From positions 1-64,000 of the forward strand of contig NZ_PHSN01000006.1 in assembly GCF_002871005.1 (NCBI RefSeq): DNA of 64,000 bases, read 5' to 3'. Every line of letters starts with the position of its first letter. The stretch's first letter is position 1. The position numbers and the translations under genes were made by a program. The notes beneath the pieces were generated by a model. It made no database searches and had not been told where the DNA came from. It was given only the letters and a program-made list of their open reading frames with translations. This DNA is from Acidimangrovimonas sediminis. GTDB lineage: Bacteria > Pseudomonadota > Alphaproteobacteria > Rhodobacterales > Rhodobacteraceae. Positions 47,562 to 55,416 of this stretch are shown in pieces.

Positions 47562-47596
47562 GAAAAAGAAGACGGGCGCGACCCTGATCGCGCCCG
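47562..47596 (-). terminator. Rho-independent terminator after hupC
   Basis: A 9-bp G/C stem (47573-47581 with 47588-47596, 6-nt loop) is followed on the minus strand by a T-rich tract of about nine bases, 27 bp past the hupC stop. It should end most hupSLC transcripts before hupD, lowering accessory gene expression relative to the structural subunits. Confidence 0.85.
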
Positions 47597-47623
47597 CCCG
47601 ATGACAGCCCCCCAGAGGATGGA

Positions 47624-48391
47624 TCAATCGTCGTCGCGGAAGGTCCTGTGGCCCGAGATCATGGTCGAGACCATGGATTGCCGGGACATGATGTCCTCTC
47701 GGATCGCGGCGTAGATATGAATGATCATGAAGATGATGATCGCCCACATGCCGAGGTGATGCAGCGTGTGCAGGATCTGGCTGTTGCCAACCCATGCGAG
47801 CAGCCAGCCGAACAGATCGTCGGGGATCGAGCCTTCGCCCGCACCCTGAGCATAGAGCGCCCAGCCCGTGACCAGCATGAAGGTCAGCCCCACCGTCATG
47901 AAGAAGAACATCGCAAGCTGTGCCAGCGGGTTGTGTCCCACGTATTTGCGCGGCTTCTTCTCAAGGAACAGGTACCAGCGGAATTCGTATAACAGTTCCT
48001 CCCAGAAGGCGCTCTGGAGGAAGGGGATGTAGAACATCTGGCGGGCGTGGTGGTTGCCGGCGAAAGCCCAGTAGATCCGGCCGAAGAAGCCCACCGTCAG
48101 CACCATCGCTGCGGCGAAATGGGCGAAGCGGATGTAGCCGAAGACGAACTGCTGATACGCTTCGCCGATCTGCATGGTGGGCGGCGGCGAGCCGATGAAA
48201 TAGCCCGTCACGATCAGGATCAGGATCATCGCCGCGTTGGTCCAGTGCCAGAGACGCACCGGCGCCTCGTAGACATAGACCGAGGTGTTGCGGCTGACGT
48301 GCTTGAAATCGCTCTCGGTGATATCGCCGGTCAGCTTGGCCTTGTCGGGCTCATCTTCCGTGGGGCCGGGGGTATAGGTCGCATCCCTCAT
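47624..48391 (-). CDS. hupC: Ni/Fe-hydrogenase b-type cytochrome subunit HupC
   Basis: This 255-aa diheme membrane cytochrome passes electrons from HupSL to quinone and anchors the enzyme. Four helices are evident, with heme-ligand histidines in VRLWHWTNAAMILILIVTGY, RFAHFAAAMVLTVGFFGRIY and ILHTLHHLGMWAIIIFMIIH. The N-terminal 35 residues are hydrophilic and longer than average. Upstream of the ATG only AGGG at 2 nt spacing is seen, so initiation may depend on the preceding 46-codon ORF, which stops 5 nt before. A terminator follows. Confidence 0.96.
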   Translation of the reverse strand: MRDATYTPGPTEDEPDKAKLTGDITESDFKHVSRNTSVYVYEAPVRLWHWTNAAMILILIVTGYFIGSPPPTMQIGEAYQQFVFGYIRFAHFAAAMVLTVGFFGRIYWAFAGNHHARQMFYIPFLQSAFWEELLYEFRWYLFLEKKPRKYVGHNPLAQLAMFFFMTVGLTFMLVTGWALYAQGAGEGSIPDDLFGWLLAWVGNSQILHTLHHLGMWAIIIFMIIHIYAAIREDIMSRQSMVSTMISGHRTFRDDD

Positions 48392-48395
48392 GGCC

Positions 48396-48536
48396 CTAGC
48401 GCCCCGACGGGTGATCGGGGCCGGTCAGCGGATGACCCACGCCGGCCCCGAAGCCCGGGGCCGGACCAGGCCCCGAATGCGCCTTCGCGGGCGCCGCAAT
48501 CGTTACGAACAATGCGAAATATGCAGGTGTCTTCAT
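48396..48536 (-). pseudogene. hupE: Truncated HupE-like exported peptide (46 aa)
   Basis: This small ORF lies in the hupL-hupC gap. It begins MKTPAYFALFVTIAAPAKAH, a short signal peptide, and continues through GFGAGVGHPLTGPDH, then PSGR and TAG. HupE/UreJ nickel permeases begin with a signal peptide, His after cleavage and the HPLTGxDH motif, so this is very probably the N-terminus of a hupE that has lost all its later transmembrane helices. The HX5DH motif needed for nickel uptake in rhizobial HupE is intact. A strong GGGAGGGAGGA ribosome site precedes the ATG, so the peptide is probably still made. It may couple translation to hupC. Confidence 0.7.
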
Positions 48537-48551
48537 CGGGTCCTCCCTCCC

Positions 48552-50345
48552 TCAGCGAACCTTGACCCGCGTCAGTTCCTCGCCGTCGGCCGACATCACG
48601 TGTGTCGAGCAGGCAAGGCAGGGGTCGAAGCTGTGCAACGTCCGCAGGATCTCGACCGGCTCTTCGGGGCGTTCCATCTTGGTGTTCATCAGCGAGGCCT
48701 CGAAGGCGCCGATATTGCCCTGCGTGTCGCGGGGCGAGCCGTTCCAGGTGGTCGGCACGACGCATTGGTAGTTCTCGATCCGGCCGTCCTTGATCTTGAT
48801 CCAGTGACCCAGCGCACCGCGCGGCGCCTCGGAATGGCCGACGCCCCTGGCCTCCTTCGGCCAGGTTGACGGATCCCATTTCGCGACATTCGCGGTGGAA
48901 AGGTCGCCGTTCTTGATGTTGGCGATCAGCTTGTCGAAGAAGTGCCGCTGCAGGCGCGAACAATACTCCGCCTCGAGGGCCCGGGCCGCAGTGCGCCCCA
49001 GCGTCGAGAAGATCGCGTCGAACGGCAGGTTCATCGTGCCCAGAAGGCCATCGACCTGGGACTTGATATCCTCGTGCCCGCCAGCATATCCCACGATGTA
49101 GCGGGCCAGCGGGCCCACCTCCATCGCGTGGCCCTTCCAGCGCGGGGCCTTGATCCAGGAATATTTGGCGCTCTCGTCCAGCTCGACGATATTGGTGCGG
49201 GTGCCCTTGGCGTTGGGACCCAGTTCGTACTTGGCCTCGGTCACCCCGTCCCATGGGTGCAGGCCCTTGCCGGGCTGGCCGTAGGTGTACCAAGAATGGT
49301 CGACGAATTCCTGCACCTCCTCGGGATCGCGCAGGTTGACCGGGTGCACCTCGTTGAGGTTGCCGTTGATGATCGCGCCCTGCGGCAGATGCAGGTTGGC
49401 CGGCGTCCAGTCGTTGGCGCGCTCGGGGATGCAGCCGTAGGCCAGCACCGCCTGGCTCGACAATCCGCCGCCATAGAGCCAGTTCTTGTAGATCCCGCCG
49501 ATGGCGATCACGTCCGGCACATAGACGTTCTTCACGAACTCATGGGTCTGTTCGATGATGCGGCTGACGTAGTTCAGACGCTCCATGTTGATCGCGCCGA
49601 CCGCGCCCACGCCGTCGATGTTGATCGCGCAGGGCACCCCGCCGACAAGCCAGTTGGGATGCGGGTTCTTGCCGCCAAAGATCGTGTGGATCTTCACGAT
49701 CTCCTTCTGCAGGTCCAGCGCCTCGAGGTAATGCGTTGTGGCCATCAGGTCGGCCTCGGGCGGCAGCAGGTACGCCGGGTTGTCCCAGTAGCCGTTCTTG
49801 AACAGGCCCAGCTGCCCCGAGTCGACGAACTTCTTCAGCCGGTTCTGCACGTCGCGGAAATATCCGGGGCTGGACATCGGGTGGCTGGGGCTGACTTTCT
49901 GCTGCAGCTCGCTGGTGGCCTTGGGATCGGCCTTGAGCGCGTTGATCGGGTTGACCCAATCCAGCGCGTGCAGGTGGTAGAAATGCACCACATGGTCGTG
50001 GATCTGCAACGCCAACTGCATCATGTTGCGGATCGAGTTGGCGTTGTCGGGGATCTCGATCCCCAGCGCATCCTCGACCGCGCGGCACGAGGTCAGCGCA
50101 TGGGTGCCGGTGCAGACGCCGCAGATCCGCTCGGTAAAGGCCCAGGCGTCGCGCGGGTCGCGGCCCTTCAGGATCACCTCGAGGCCCCGCCACATCGTGC
50201 CGGTCGAGACCGCGTTGCGGATGATGCCCTGGTCGTCGACGTTGACCTCGCAGCGCATGTGGCCCTCGATCCGTGTCACCGGATCGACGACGATGCGCTT
50301 GCCCGAGGTGTCTAGGGTAAAGCCGTTCGGGGTTTGCTGGGTCAT
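48552..50345 (-). CDS. hupL: Uptake [NiFe]-hydrogenase large subunit HupL
   Basis: This 597-aa subunit carries the Ni-Fe(CN)2CO active site that splits H2. The first Cys pair is in [15 protein letters not shown] (about residues 76-90) and the second in DPCLACSTH at the C-terminus. [15 protein letters not shown] after the final His is the 15-residue tail removed by HupD. N-terminal [20 protein letters not shown] is the family start. It follows hupS by 3 bp and is exported as a complex with HupS through the Tat system. A strong GAGGGAGG site for the next small ORF lies just past its stop. Confidence 0.98.
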   Translation of the reverse strand: MTQQTPNGFTLDTSGKRIVVDPVTRIEGHMRCEVNVDDQGIIRNAVSTGTMWRGLEVILKGRDPRDAWAFTERICGVCTGTHALTSCRAVEDALGIEIPDNANSIRNMMQLALQIHDHVVHFYHLHALDWVNPINALKADPKATSELQQKVSPSHPMSSPGYFRDVQNRLKKFVDSGQLGLFKNGYWDNPAYLLPPEADLMATTHYLEALDLQKEIVKIHTIFGGKNPHPNWLVGGVPCAINIDGVGAVGAINMERLNYVSRIIEQTHEFVKNVYVPDVIAIGGIYKNWLYGGGLSSQAVLAYGCIPERANDWTPANLHLPQGAIINGNLNEVHPVNLRDPEEVQEFVDHSWYTYGQPGKGLHPWDGVTEAKYELGPNAKGTRTNIVELDESAKYSWIKAPRWKGHAMEVGPLARYIVGYAGGHEDIKSQVDGLLGTMNLPFDAIFSTLGRTAARALEAEYCSRLQRHFFDKLIANIKNGDLSTANVAKWDPSTWPKEARGVGHSEAPRGALGHWIKIKDGRIENYQCVVPTTWNGSPRDTQGNIGAFEASLMNTKMERPEEPVEILRTLHSFDPCLACSTHVMSADGEELTRVKVR

Positions 50346-50348
50346 GGA

Positions 50349-51488
50349 TCAGGCGTCCTCGTTCTTGTCGACCGAAGACCGGGTCTTGGAAGACTGGGTC
50401 TTGGCCGCGGCCTTGCGGGCGTCGTTCTTCTGTTGGGCGCGTTTCAGGGCAGAGACCGCGGCATGCGCCGCCACCGCGCCGCCGACGGCCAGAGCCGCCG
50501 TGCCGCCGATAACGTCGGCATTCGCCTCGATCCCGAATTGCTTGATGTTGGTGAGCCGGTCGTAAAACGAGCCTTGATCCCAGAACCCGTCCTCGGAACA
50601 GCCGATGCAGCCATGGCCCGACTGGATTGGAAAGCTCACGCCGTCGTTCCATCGGATGGTCGAACAGGCGTTGTAGGTGGTCGGCCCCTTGCAGCCCATC
50701 TTGTAGAGGCAATAGCCCTTGCGCGCGTTCTCGTCGTCCCAATGCTCGACGAACTGGCCGGCGTCGAAATGCGGTCGGCGGTAGCATTTGTCGTGGATGC
50801 GCTGGGAATAGAACATCTCGGGCCGGCCCTGACGGTCAAGCGTCGGCAGACGGTCGAAGGTGAGCATGTAGGTGATGACGCCGGTCATGACCTCGGCGAT
50901 CGGCGGGCAGCCGGGCACCTTGATGATCGGCTTGTCGGTGATGACCTTGTGCACCGGCGTGGCCCGCGTCGGGTTCGGCGCCGCCGCCTGCACGCAGCCG
51001 TAAGAGGCACAGGCGCCCCAACTGATGATCGCCTTGGCATGTTCGGCCGCGTGTTTCAGCTGGTCGACAAAGGGCTTGCCGCCGACGATGCAGAACATCC
51101 CGTCCTCATTCAGCGGCGGGTTGCCCTCGACCGCGAGGATGTAGTTGCCCTTGTACTTGTCGATCGTGTCCTGAAGGGCGGCCTCGGCCTGTGTTCCCGC
51201 CGCCGCCATCAGCGTGTCGTCGTAATCGAGCGAGATCATCGACAGCACGACGTCCTTGGCCAGCGGGTGGGCCGAGCGGATAAAGCTTTCGGAACAGCAG
51301 GTGCATTCGAGGCCGTGGACCCAGATCACCGGGGTGCGCGGCTTGGTTTCCATCGCATGGGCGATCTTCGGCACGAAGGCGGGCCCGAGACCCAGCGCCG
51401 AGGCGGTGAGCGAGCAGTACTTCATGAAGCTGCGGCGGGTGATCCCCTGCCGGCGCATCACGTCGTAGAAGGTTTCGATCTGTGACAA
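50349..51488 (-). CDS. hupS: Uptake [NiFe]-hydrogenase small subunit HupS (O2-tolerant type)
   Basis: This 379-aa iron-sulfur subunit has a Tat signal ([20 protein letters not shown]) cleaved probably after AHA45. The six proximal-cluster cysteines are Cys62, 64, 65 ([10 protein letters not shown]), 160, 165 ([10 protein letters not shown]) and 194. Their spacing equals that of Cys17/19/20/115/120/149 of oxygen-tolerant hydrogenases, so a [4Fe-3S] cluster is expected. Medial and distal cluster residues lie in [23 protein letters not shown] and [13 protein letters not shown]. The C-terminal helix [18 protein letters not shown] anchors it in the membrane, followed by a Lys/Gln-rich tail. It heads hupSLC. 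Confidence 0.98.
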   Translation of the reverse strand: MSQIETFYDVMRRQGITRRSFMKYCSLTASALGLGPAFVPKIAHAMETKPRTPVIWVHGLECTCCSESFIRSAHPLAKDVVLSMISLDYDDTLMAAAGTQAEAALQDTIDKYKGNYILAVEGNPPLNEDGMFCIVGGKPFVDQLKHAAEHAKAIISWGACASYGCVQAAAPNPTRATPVHKVITDKPIIKVPGCPPIAEVMTGVITYMLTFDRLPTLDRQGRPEMFYSQRIHDKCYRRPHFDAGQFVEHWDDENARKGYCLYKMGCKGPTTYNACSTIRWNDGVSFPIQSGHGCIGCSEDGFWDQGSFYDRLTNIKQFGIEANADVIGGTAALAVGGAVAAHAAVSALKRAQQKNDARKAAAKTQSSKTRSSVDKNEDA

Positions 51489-51623
51489 AGGTCCCTCCCC
51501 TCAAGTCCCGGCGCCTGCGCGATGCAGCCACCCTCGGCGCGGTGGTGACCAGATGTCGCAGGGGCGTGAGGCGAAATCGAAGGAAAAGCACGGTCGGGGG
51601 ACAGCGCCGTAATCTCTTGCTTA

Positions 51624-51636
51624 AATCATTTTTTTA
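51624..51636 (+). promoter_or_regulatory. IHF-like site upstream of hupS
   Basis: AATCATTTTTTTA matches the IHF consensus WATCAA-N4-TTR with one mismatch, in an AT-rich patch about 140 bp before the hupS start. IHF bending is required for HupR activation of hupSL in R. capsulatus, which supports the assignment. Confidence 0.45.
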
Positions 51637-51697
51637 CAATGCCTTAACCAGGAAGCGCAATCGCCTGTCGCGCCCCGGCGGTGGTAAGCGGCTGTCC

Positions 51698-51708
51698 TTC
51701 CCCGGCAA
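51698..51708. promoter_or_regulatory. Candidate HupR half-palindrome upstream of hupS
   Basis: TTC-CCCGG-CAA differs by one base from the TTG-N5-CAA palindrome bound by HupR in R. capsulatus, and it lies about 70 bp upstream of the IHF-like site, similar to the arrangement reported there. It is partly inside the 3'-flank of hypF. Short motifs of this kind occur by chance. Confidence 0.25.
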
Positions 51709-51716
51709 GCTTCCGG

Positions 51717-53939
51717 TCAGTCGCTTTCCCGCTGCGCCGCGGCGATAACGGCCTGCCCGAGGGCGAGGCCGCCGTCGTTCGCGGGCACCGCGCGATGCGT
51801 CAGAACCGGGATCCCGTCCAGCGCGGCGACGGTCATCCGGTGCAGCAGCGCGTTCTGGAAACACCCGCCCGAAAGCGCCACAGCCCCTGCCGCCCCGTCC
51901 GCCACCAGGGCCCGTGCCGGCGCGGCGAAGGCCTGCGCCAGCCCGGCATGGAAACGCCGCGCCATCACCTCGCGGGGCGTGCCCCGCCCCCGATCCTCGG
52001 CCCAGGCACGCCACATCGGCGCGGGGTCGAGGCCCTCTTTCGTCTTCGCAAAAGGATAGGCTGGCGCCTCCCCCGCGCGACCGGCGAGCGACTCAAGCCA
52101 CATCCCCGCCTCGCCCTCGTAGCTTTGCGCGCCATCGAACCCCAGCGCCGCCGCGAAGGCATCGAACAGCCGCCCGGCCGAGGAGGACAGCGGCGCATTC
52201 ACCCCCGCCGCGATCGCCCGCCGCAGGACAGCGCGCGGCTTGTCCGCCATGATTAGATCGGCCAGATCACTCAGCCCCGCCACATCCAGTTGCGCCAGCA
52301 GATTGCGCCAGGGCTCGCGCGACGCCCGGTCGCCTCCGGGCAGCGGTACGGGGCGCAGATGCGTCACTCTTTCAGCTGAAACGTAGCCTCCCAGCAGAAG
52401 CTCACCGCCCCAGACCGTGCCATCCGGCCCAAGGCCGGTCCCATCCAGAACGATCCCCGCCACCTTGCCACCCGCCCGGGGCCAGCCATTCTCGGCCAGG
52501 CAGGCCGCCAGATGCGCATGATGGTGGAACACCTCGACCACCGGCCCCCCCATCGCCTGCCCCGCCTGCGTCGCGCGGTACCCCGGATGCGCATCCACGG
52601 CGATCCGCTCCGCACGGTGATCGAACAACGCCCGGTAGTCGGCAACCGCCTTATGGAACTCCTCGAGGCAAAGCAGATCGTCCAGATCGCCAAGATGGTG
52701 CGACAGCAGCGCCTGCCCGTTCTTCACAAGGCAGATCGCGCCCTTCATCTGGCCGCCCAGCGCCAGAACCTGCGGCGCGCGTTCGAACCCGTCGGGCAGG
52801 GCCAGCGTGCCCGGCACCCGGCCGCGCGCATGCCGCAACACCATCGGCGGATCGGCCCGCATCACGCTGTCGTCCAACCGCCGGGCGATCTCCCGGTCAT
52901 GCATGAGGAACCCGTCGGCAAAAGCGAAAAGCTTGACGCGCGCCTCTTCGTTGCCGATCACCTGCGGCTCCCCCGACAGATTGCCCGAGGTCATCACCAG
53001 CGGCCCCCCGGCCCAGTCGATCAGCAGATGGTGCAACGGCGTGTAGGGCAGCATCCAGCCCAGCATCTCCTGCCCCGGCGCCACACCCTCCGGCAGTGCC
53101 CGACCCGCCCGCGGTAGCAGAACGATGGGTGCGGAAGGGTCCCGCAAGAGTGCCTCTTCCGCCGGAGTCGCGCTGGAATAGAGCATGATCCGCTCAAGAT
53201 CGGCCATGAGAGCGAAAGGTTTCGTCGGCCGCCGCTTTCTTGCGCGCAGCCGCGCCACCGCCCCCGCGTCGGTCGCATCGCAGGCAAGGTGAAACCCGCC
53301 CAGCCCCTTCACCGCGACGATCCCGCCCGCGCGCAGGATCTCCCCCGCATCCTCGGGCGACCGCTCCTCCCCGCCGACCTCCAGCCAGAGGCGCGGCCCG
53401 CAATCGGGGCAGGCGATCGGCTGGGCATGGAACCGGCGATCCGCCGGATTGTCGTATTCCGCGCGGCAGGCGGGACACATGTCGAACGGCGCCATCGTGG
53501 TCTGCGCCCGGTCGTAAGGCAGCCCGCGCAGGATGCTGAACCGCGGTCCGCAATGCGTGCAATTGGTGAAGGCATAGCCCCGCCGCCGCCCCTGCCCCCG
53601 GATCTCGGCCAGGCAGTCCGGGCAGGTCGCCGCGTCCGGCGTCACCCGTGTCTCGGCGCCATGGCCCCGCGACGCCACGATGGTGAATTCCTCGGGCACG
53701 ACGTCGAACACCCAGCGCGAAACCTCCACCGCGTCGACCCGCGCCAACGGCGGCGCCTCGGCGCGCAGGGCGTCGGCAAGGTCCCCGATAGCACCGCAAA
53801 GCCGGATCAGAACACCTTCCGGGTCGTTCAGCACCTCGCCCCGCAAGCCCCGCGCCTGCGCCAGACGCCAGACGAAGGGGCGGAACCCCACGCCCTGCAC
53901 CTGCCCGCGCACCCTGATCTGAACACCGTCCTGCTTCAT
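51717..53939 (-). CDS. hypF: Carbamoyltransferase HypF
   Basis: HypF converts carbamoyl phosphate and ATP to carbamoyl-AMP and transfers the carbamoyl group to HypE. The 740-aa protein has an acylphosphatase domain (VQIRVRGQVQGVGFRPFVWR, residues 6-25), zinc-finger pairs (CPDCLAEIRG, CTHCGPRFS, CPACRAEYD, CPDCGPRLW, about 108-185), a YrdC-like domain (GIVAVKGLGGFHLACDATDA), and a Kae1-like C-terminal domain with VFHHHAHLAACLAENG and ALSGGCFQN. The ATG at 53939 is the last part of repeat copy D, and its ribosome site is weak. hypF follows hupV and precedes the hupS promoter region. Confidence 0.97.
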   Translation of the reverse strand: MKQDGVQIRVRGQVQGVGFRPFVWRLAQARGLRGEVLNDPEGVLIRLCGAIGDLADALRAEAPPLARVDAVEVSRWVFDVVPEEFTIVASRGHGAETRVTPDAATCPDCLAEIRGQGRRRGYAFTNCTHCGPRFSILRGLPYDRAQTTMAPFDMCPACRAEYDNPADRRFHAQPIACPDCGPRLWLEVGGEERSPEDAGEILRAGGIVAVKGLGGFHLACDATDAGAVARLRARKRRPTKPFALMADLERIMLYSSATPAEEALLRDPSAPIVLLPRAGRALPEGVAPGQEMLGWMLPYTPLHHLLIDWAGGPLVMTSGNLSGEPQVIGNEEARVKLFAFADGFLMHDREIARRLDDSVMRADPPMVLRHARGRVPGTLALPDGFERAPQVLALGGQMKGAICLVKNGQALLSHHLGDLDDLLCLEEFHKAVADYRALFDHRAERIAVDAHPGYRATQAGQAMGGPVVEVFHHHAHLAACLAENGWPRAGGKVAGIVLDGTGLGPDGTVWGGELLLGGYVSAERVTHLRPVPLPGGDRASREPWRNLLAQLDVAGLSDLADLIMADKPRAVLRRAIAAGVNAPLSSSAGRLFDAFAAALGFDGAQSYEGEAGMWLESLAGRAGEAPAYPFAKTKEGLDPAPMWRAWAEDRGRGTPREVMARRFHAGLAQAFAAPARALVADGAAGAVALSGGCFQNALLHRMTVAALDGIPVLTHRAVPANDGGLALGQAVIAAAQRESD

Positions 53940-53981
53940 CTTGGCGAAAATACTCCGGGGGTCCGGGGGGCTGACCCCCGG
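53933..53981 (-). repeat. Dispersed hairpin-GAGTATTT element, copy D
   Basis: On the minus strand a perfect 9-bp hairpin (53955-53963 with 53973-53981, 9-nt loop) lies 7 bp after the hupV stop. It is followed by GGAGTATTTTCGCCAAG and then ATGAAG, which are the first two codons of hypF. The same ATGAAG is present in copy A where no gene begins, so the hypF start codon is derived from the element. Confidence 0.8.
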
Positions 53982-53988
53982 CTCTTCC

Positions 53989-55416
53989 TCAATGCACCGT
54001 GCAGACCATGCAGGGATCGAAGGACCGCACGATATGCTGTACCGCGACCGGGCTGGCCTCGCCCTCGCCAACCGGCGCGCCGACCAGCGCGGCCTCCAGC
54101 GGGCCGGGAATACCCGCCGCGTCGCGCGGGGAAAAGTTCCAGGTGGTCGGCGCGATGATCTGATATCCCGCGATCCGCCCCTTCTCGACGCGCAGCCAAT
54201 GACCAAGCGCCCCGCGCGCGGCCTCGACCAGGCCTGCGCCATGGCCGTTTTCGATCCGTCCGACGGGGCCGGACATGAACCGCGCATTCGTCTCTATTGC
54301 GGCGCAAAGATGCTCCATCAACACCTGCGTCCGTGCCAGTTCCAGAAGCCGCCCCGCCACCCGGGCAAGAACTCCGCCACCGGCGAGCGCCTGGGCAAGC
54401 GGGTGGCCATCGACCACCTGCCGCGCCAGCGCGCCCACCTCGACCGGCCGCCCAGCAAGCCGTGGCGCCTTGCACCAGGAATAGGCCTCGGACCGCATCG
54501 CCGCGTCCGGGCGGGTCTCTCCCGTCGAGGGGTGGGCGGCGGGGCCCAGCATCCAGGCATGGCTCAGATCCTCGACGATCGCCGACGGATCGAACGGCAC
54601 CGGGCCGCCTTCCCACAGCCCCGGGGCAAAGCCATGCCCTTCGGCCAACGGATACGCCCCGAAGCTGAGGTAGCGACCGGACCCGCGGCCAAGCCGATCC
54701 AGATCCAGCGCCTGCGCGATCTCGATGAACAGGCCCGCATCGCCGCGGTCCCAGCGCATGAGCGACGAAACCGTCTCGATCCCGGCAAAATCCTCAAGCT
54801 TTCCGCCGAAGACGGTTGTCTCGAGATAGCGGCGGAAGGCGCGAAGGGTGATCTCGATCCGCACCTTCTCGCGCGGGCCGGGGGCAAGGGTCACCCCGCC
54901 CGGCTGGATCGCCAACGTATGGGGCCACTTTCCAGCCATCAGCCCGAGGATGTGCATCAGCTGTGCCCGCGCCTCGACCGCGGCCCGCACGGCGCCGCCC
55001 TGACCGGCAGTGAAGCGGTCGACCACCCGCCTGTGCCAGGGCTGGCCGGCATAGGCGGGGCGGGTGAAATCGGGCATGAAGAACAGGTTGAAGTGGATCA
55101 GGTGGTCCGACGCGTTCTCCACCGCGTGGATCAAGGCGGCCATGGCGGCGCCCTGCGGGGTGGGCTCCATTCCCGCCGCCGCACCCAGAGCGCGGGCCGC
55201 GGCCGCCGACTGGCTGATCGAGCAGATCCCGCAGATCCGCGGCGTCACCGTCAGGGCGTCGCGCGGGTCCTTGCCTTCAAGCATCTGTTCGAACCCGCGA
55301 AACAGCGGGGCGGTGACGCGGGCGCTGGCAACCTGCCCCTCGGTCACGTCGAGATGCACCTCCAGATCGCCCTCGACCCGGTTGAACGGACCGACCACCA
55401 GCCGCGCTTCGCTCAT
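53989..55416 (-). CDS. hupV: Regulatory (H2-sensing) hydrogenase large subunit HupV
   Basis: This 475-aa subunit has the active-site pairs RICGICSISQSAAA (residues about 60-73) and DPCMVCTVH, at which the protein ends. The absence of any C-terminal tail means that no protease processing is needed, a defining trait of regulatory hydrogenases, in contrast to HupL of the same locus. With HupU it binds H2 and controls HupT. It overlaps hupU by 4 nt and is followed by repeat copy D and hypF. Confidence 0.96.
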   Translation of the reverse strand: MSEARLVVGPFNRVEGDLEVHLDVTEGQVASARVTAPLFRGFEQMLEGKDPRDALTVTPRICGICSISQSAAAARALGAAAGMEPTPQGAAMAALIHAVENASDHLIHFNLFFMPDFTRPAYAGQPWHRRVVDRFTAGQGGAVRAAVEARAQLMHILGLMAGKWPHTLAIQPGGVTLAPGPREKVRIEITLRAFRRYLETTVFGGKLEDFAGIETVSSLMRWDRGDAGLFIEIAQALDLDRLGRGSGRYLSFGAYPLAEGHGFAPGLWEGGPVPFDPSAIVEDLSHAWMLGPAAHPSTGETRPDAAMRSEAYSWCKAPRLAGRPVEVGALARQVVDGHPLAQALAGGGVLARVAGRLLELARTQVLMEHLCAAIETNARFMSGPVGRIENGHGAGLVEAARGALGHWLRVEKGRIAGYQIIAPTTWNFSPRDAAGIPGPLEAALVGAPVGEGEASPVAVQHIVRSFDPCMVCTVH

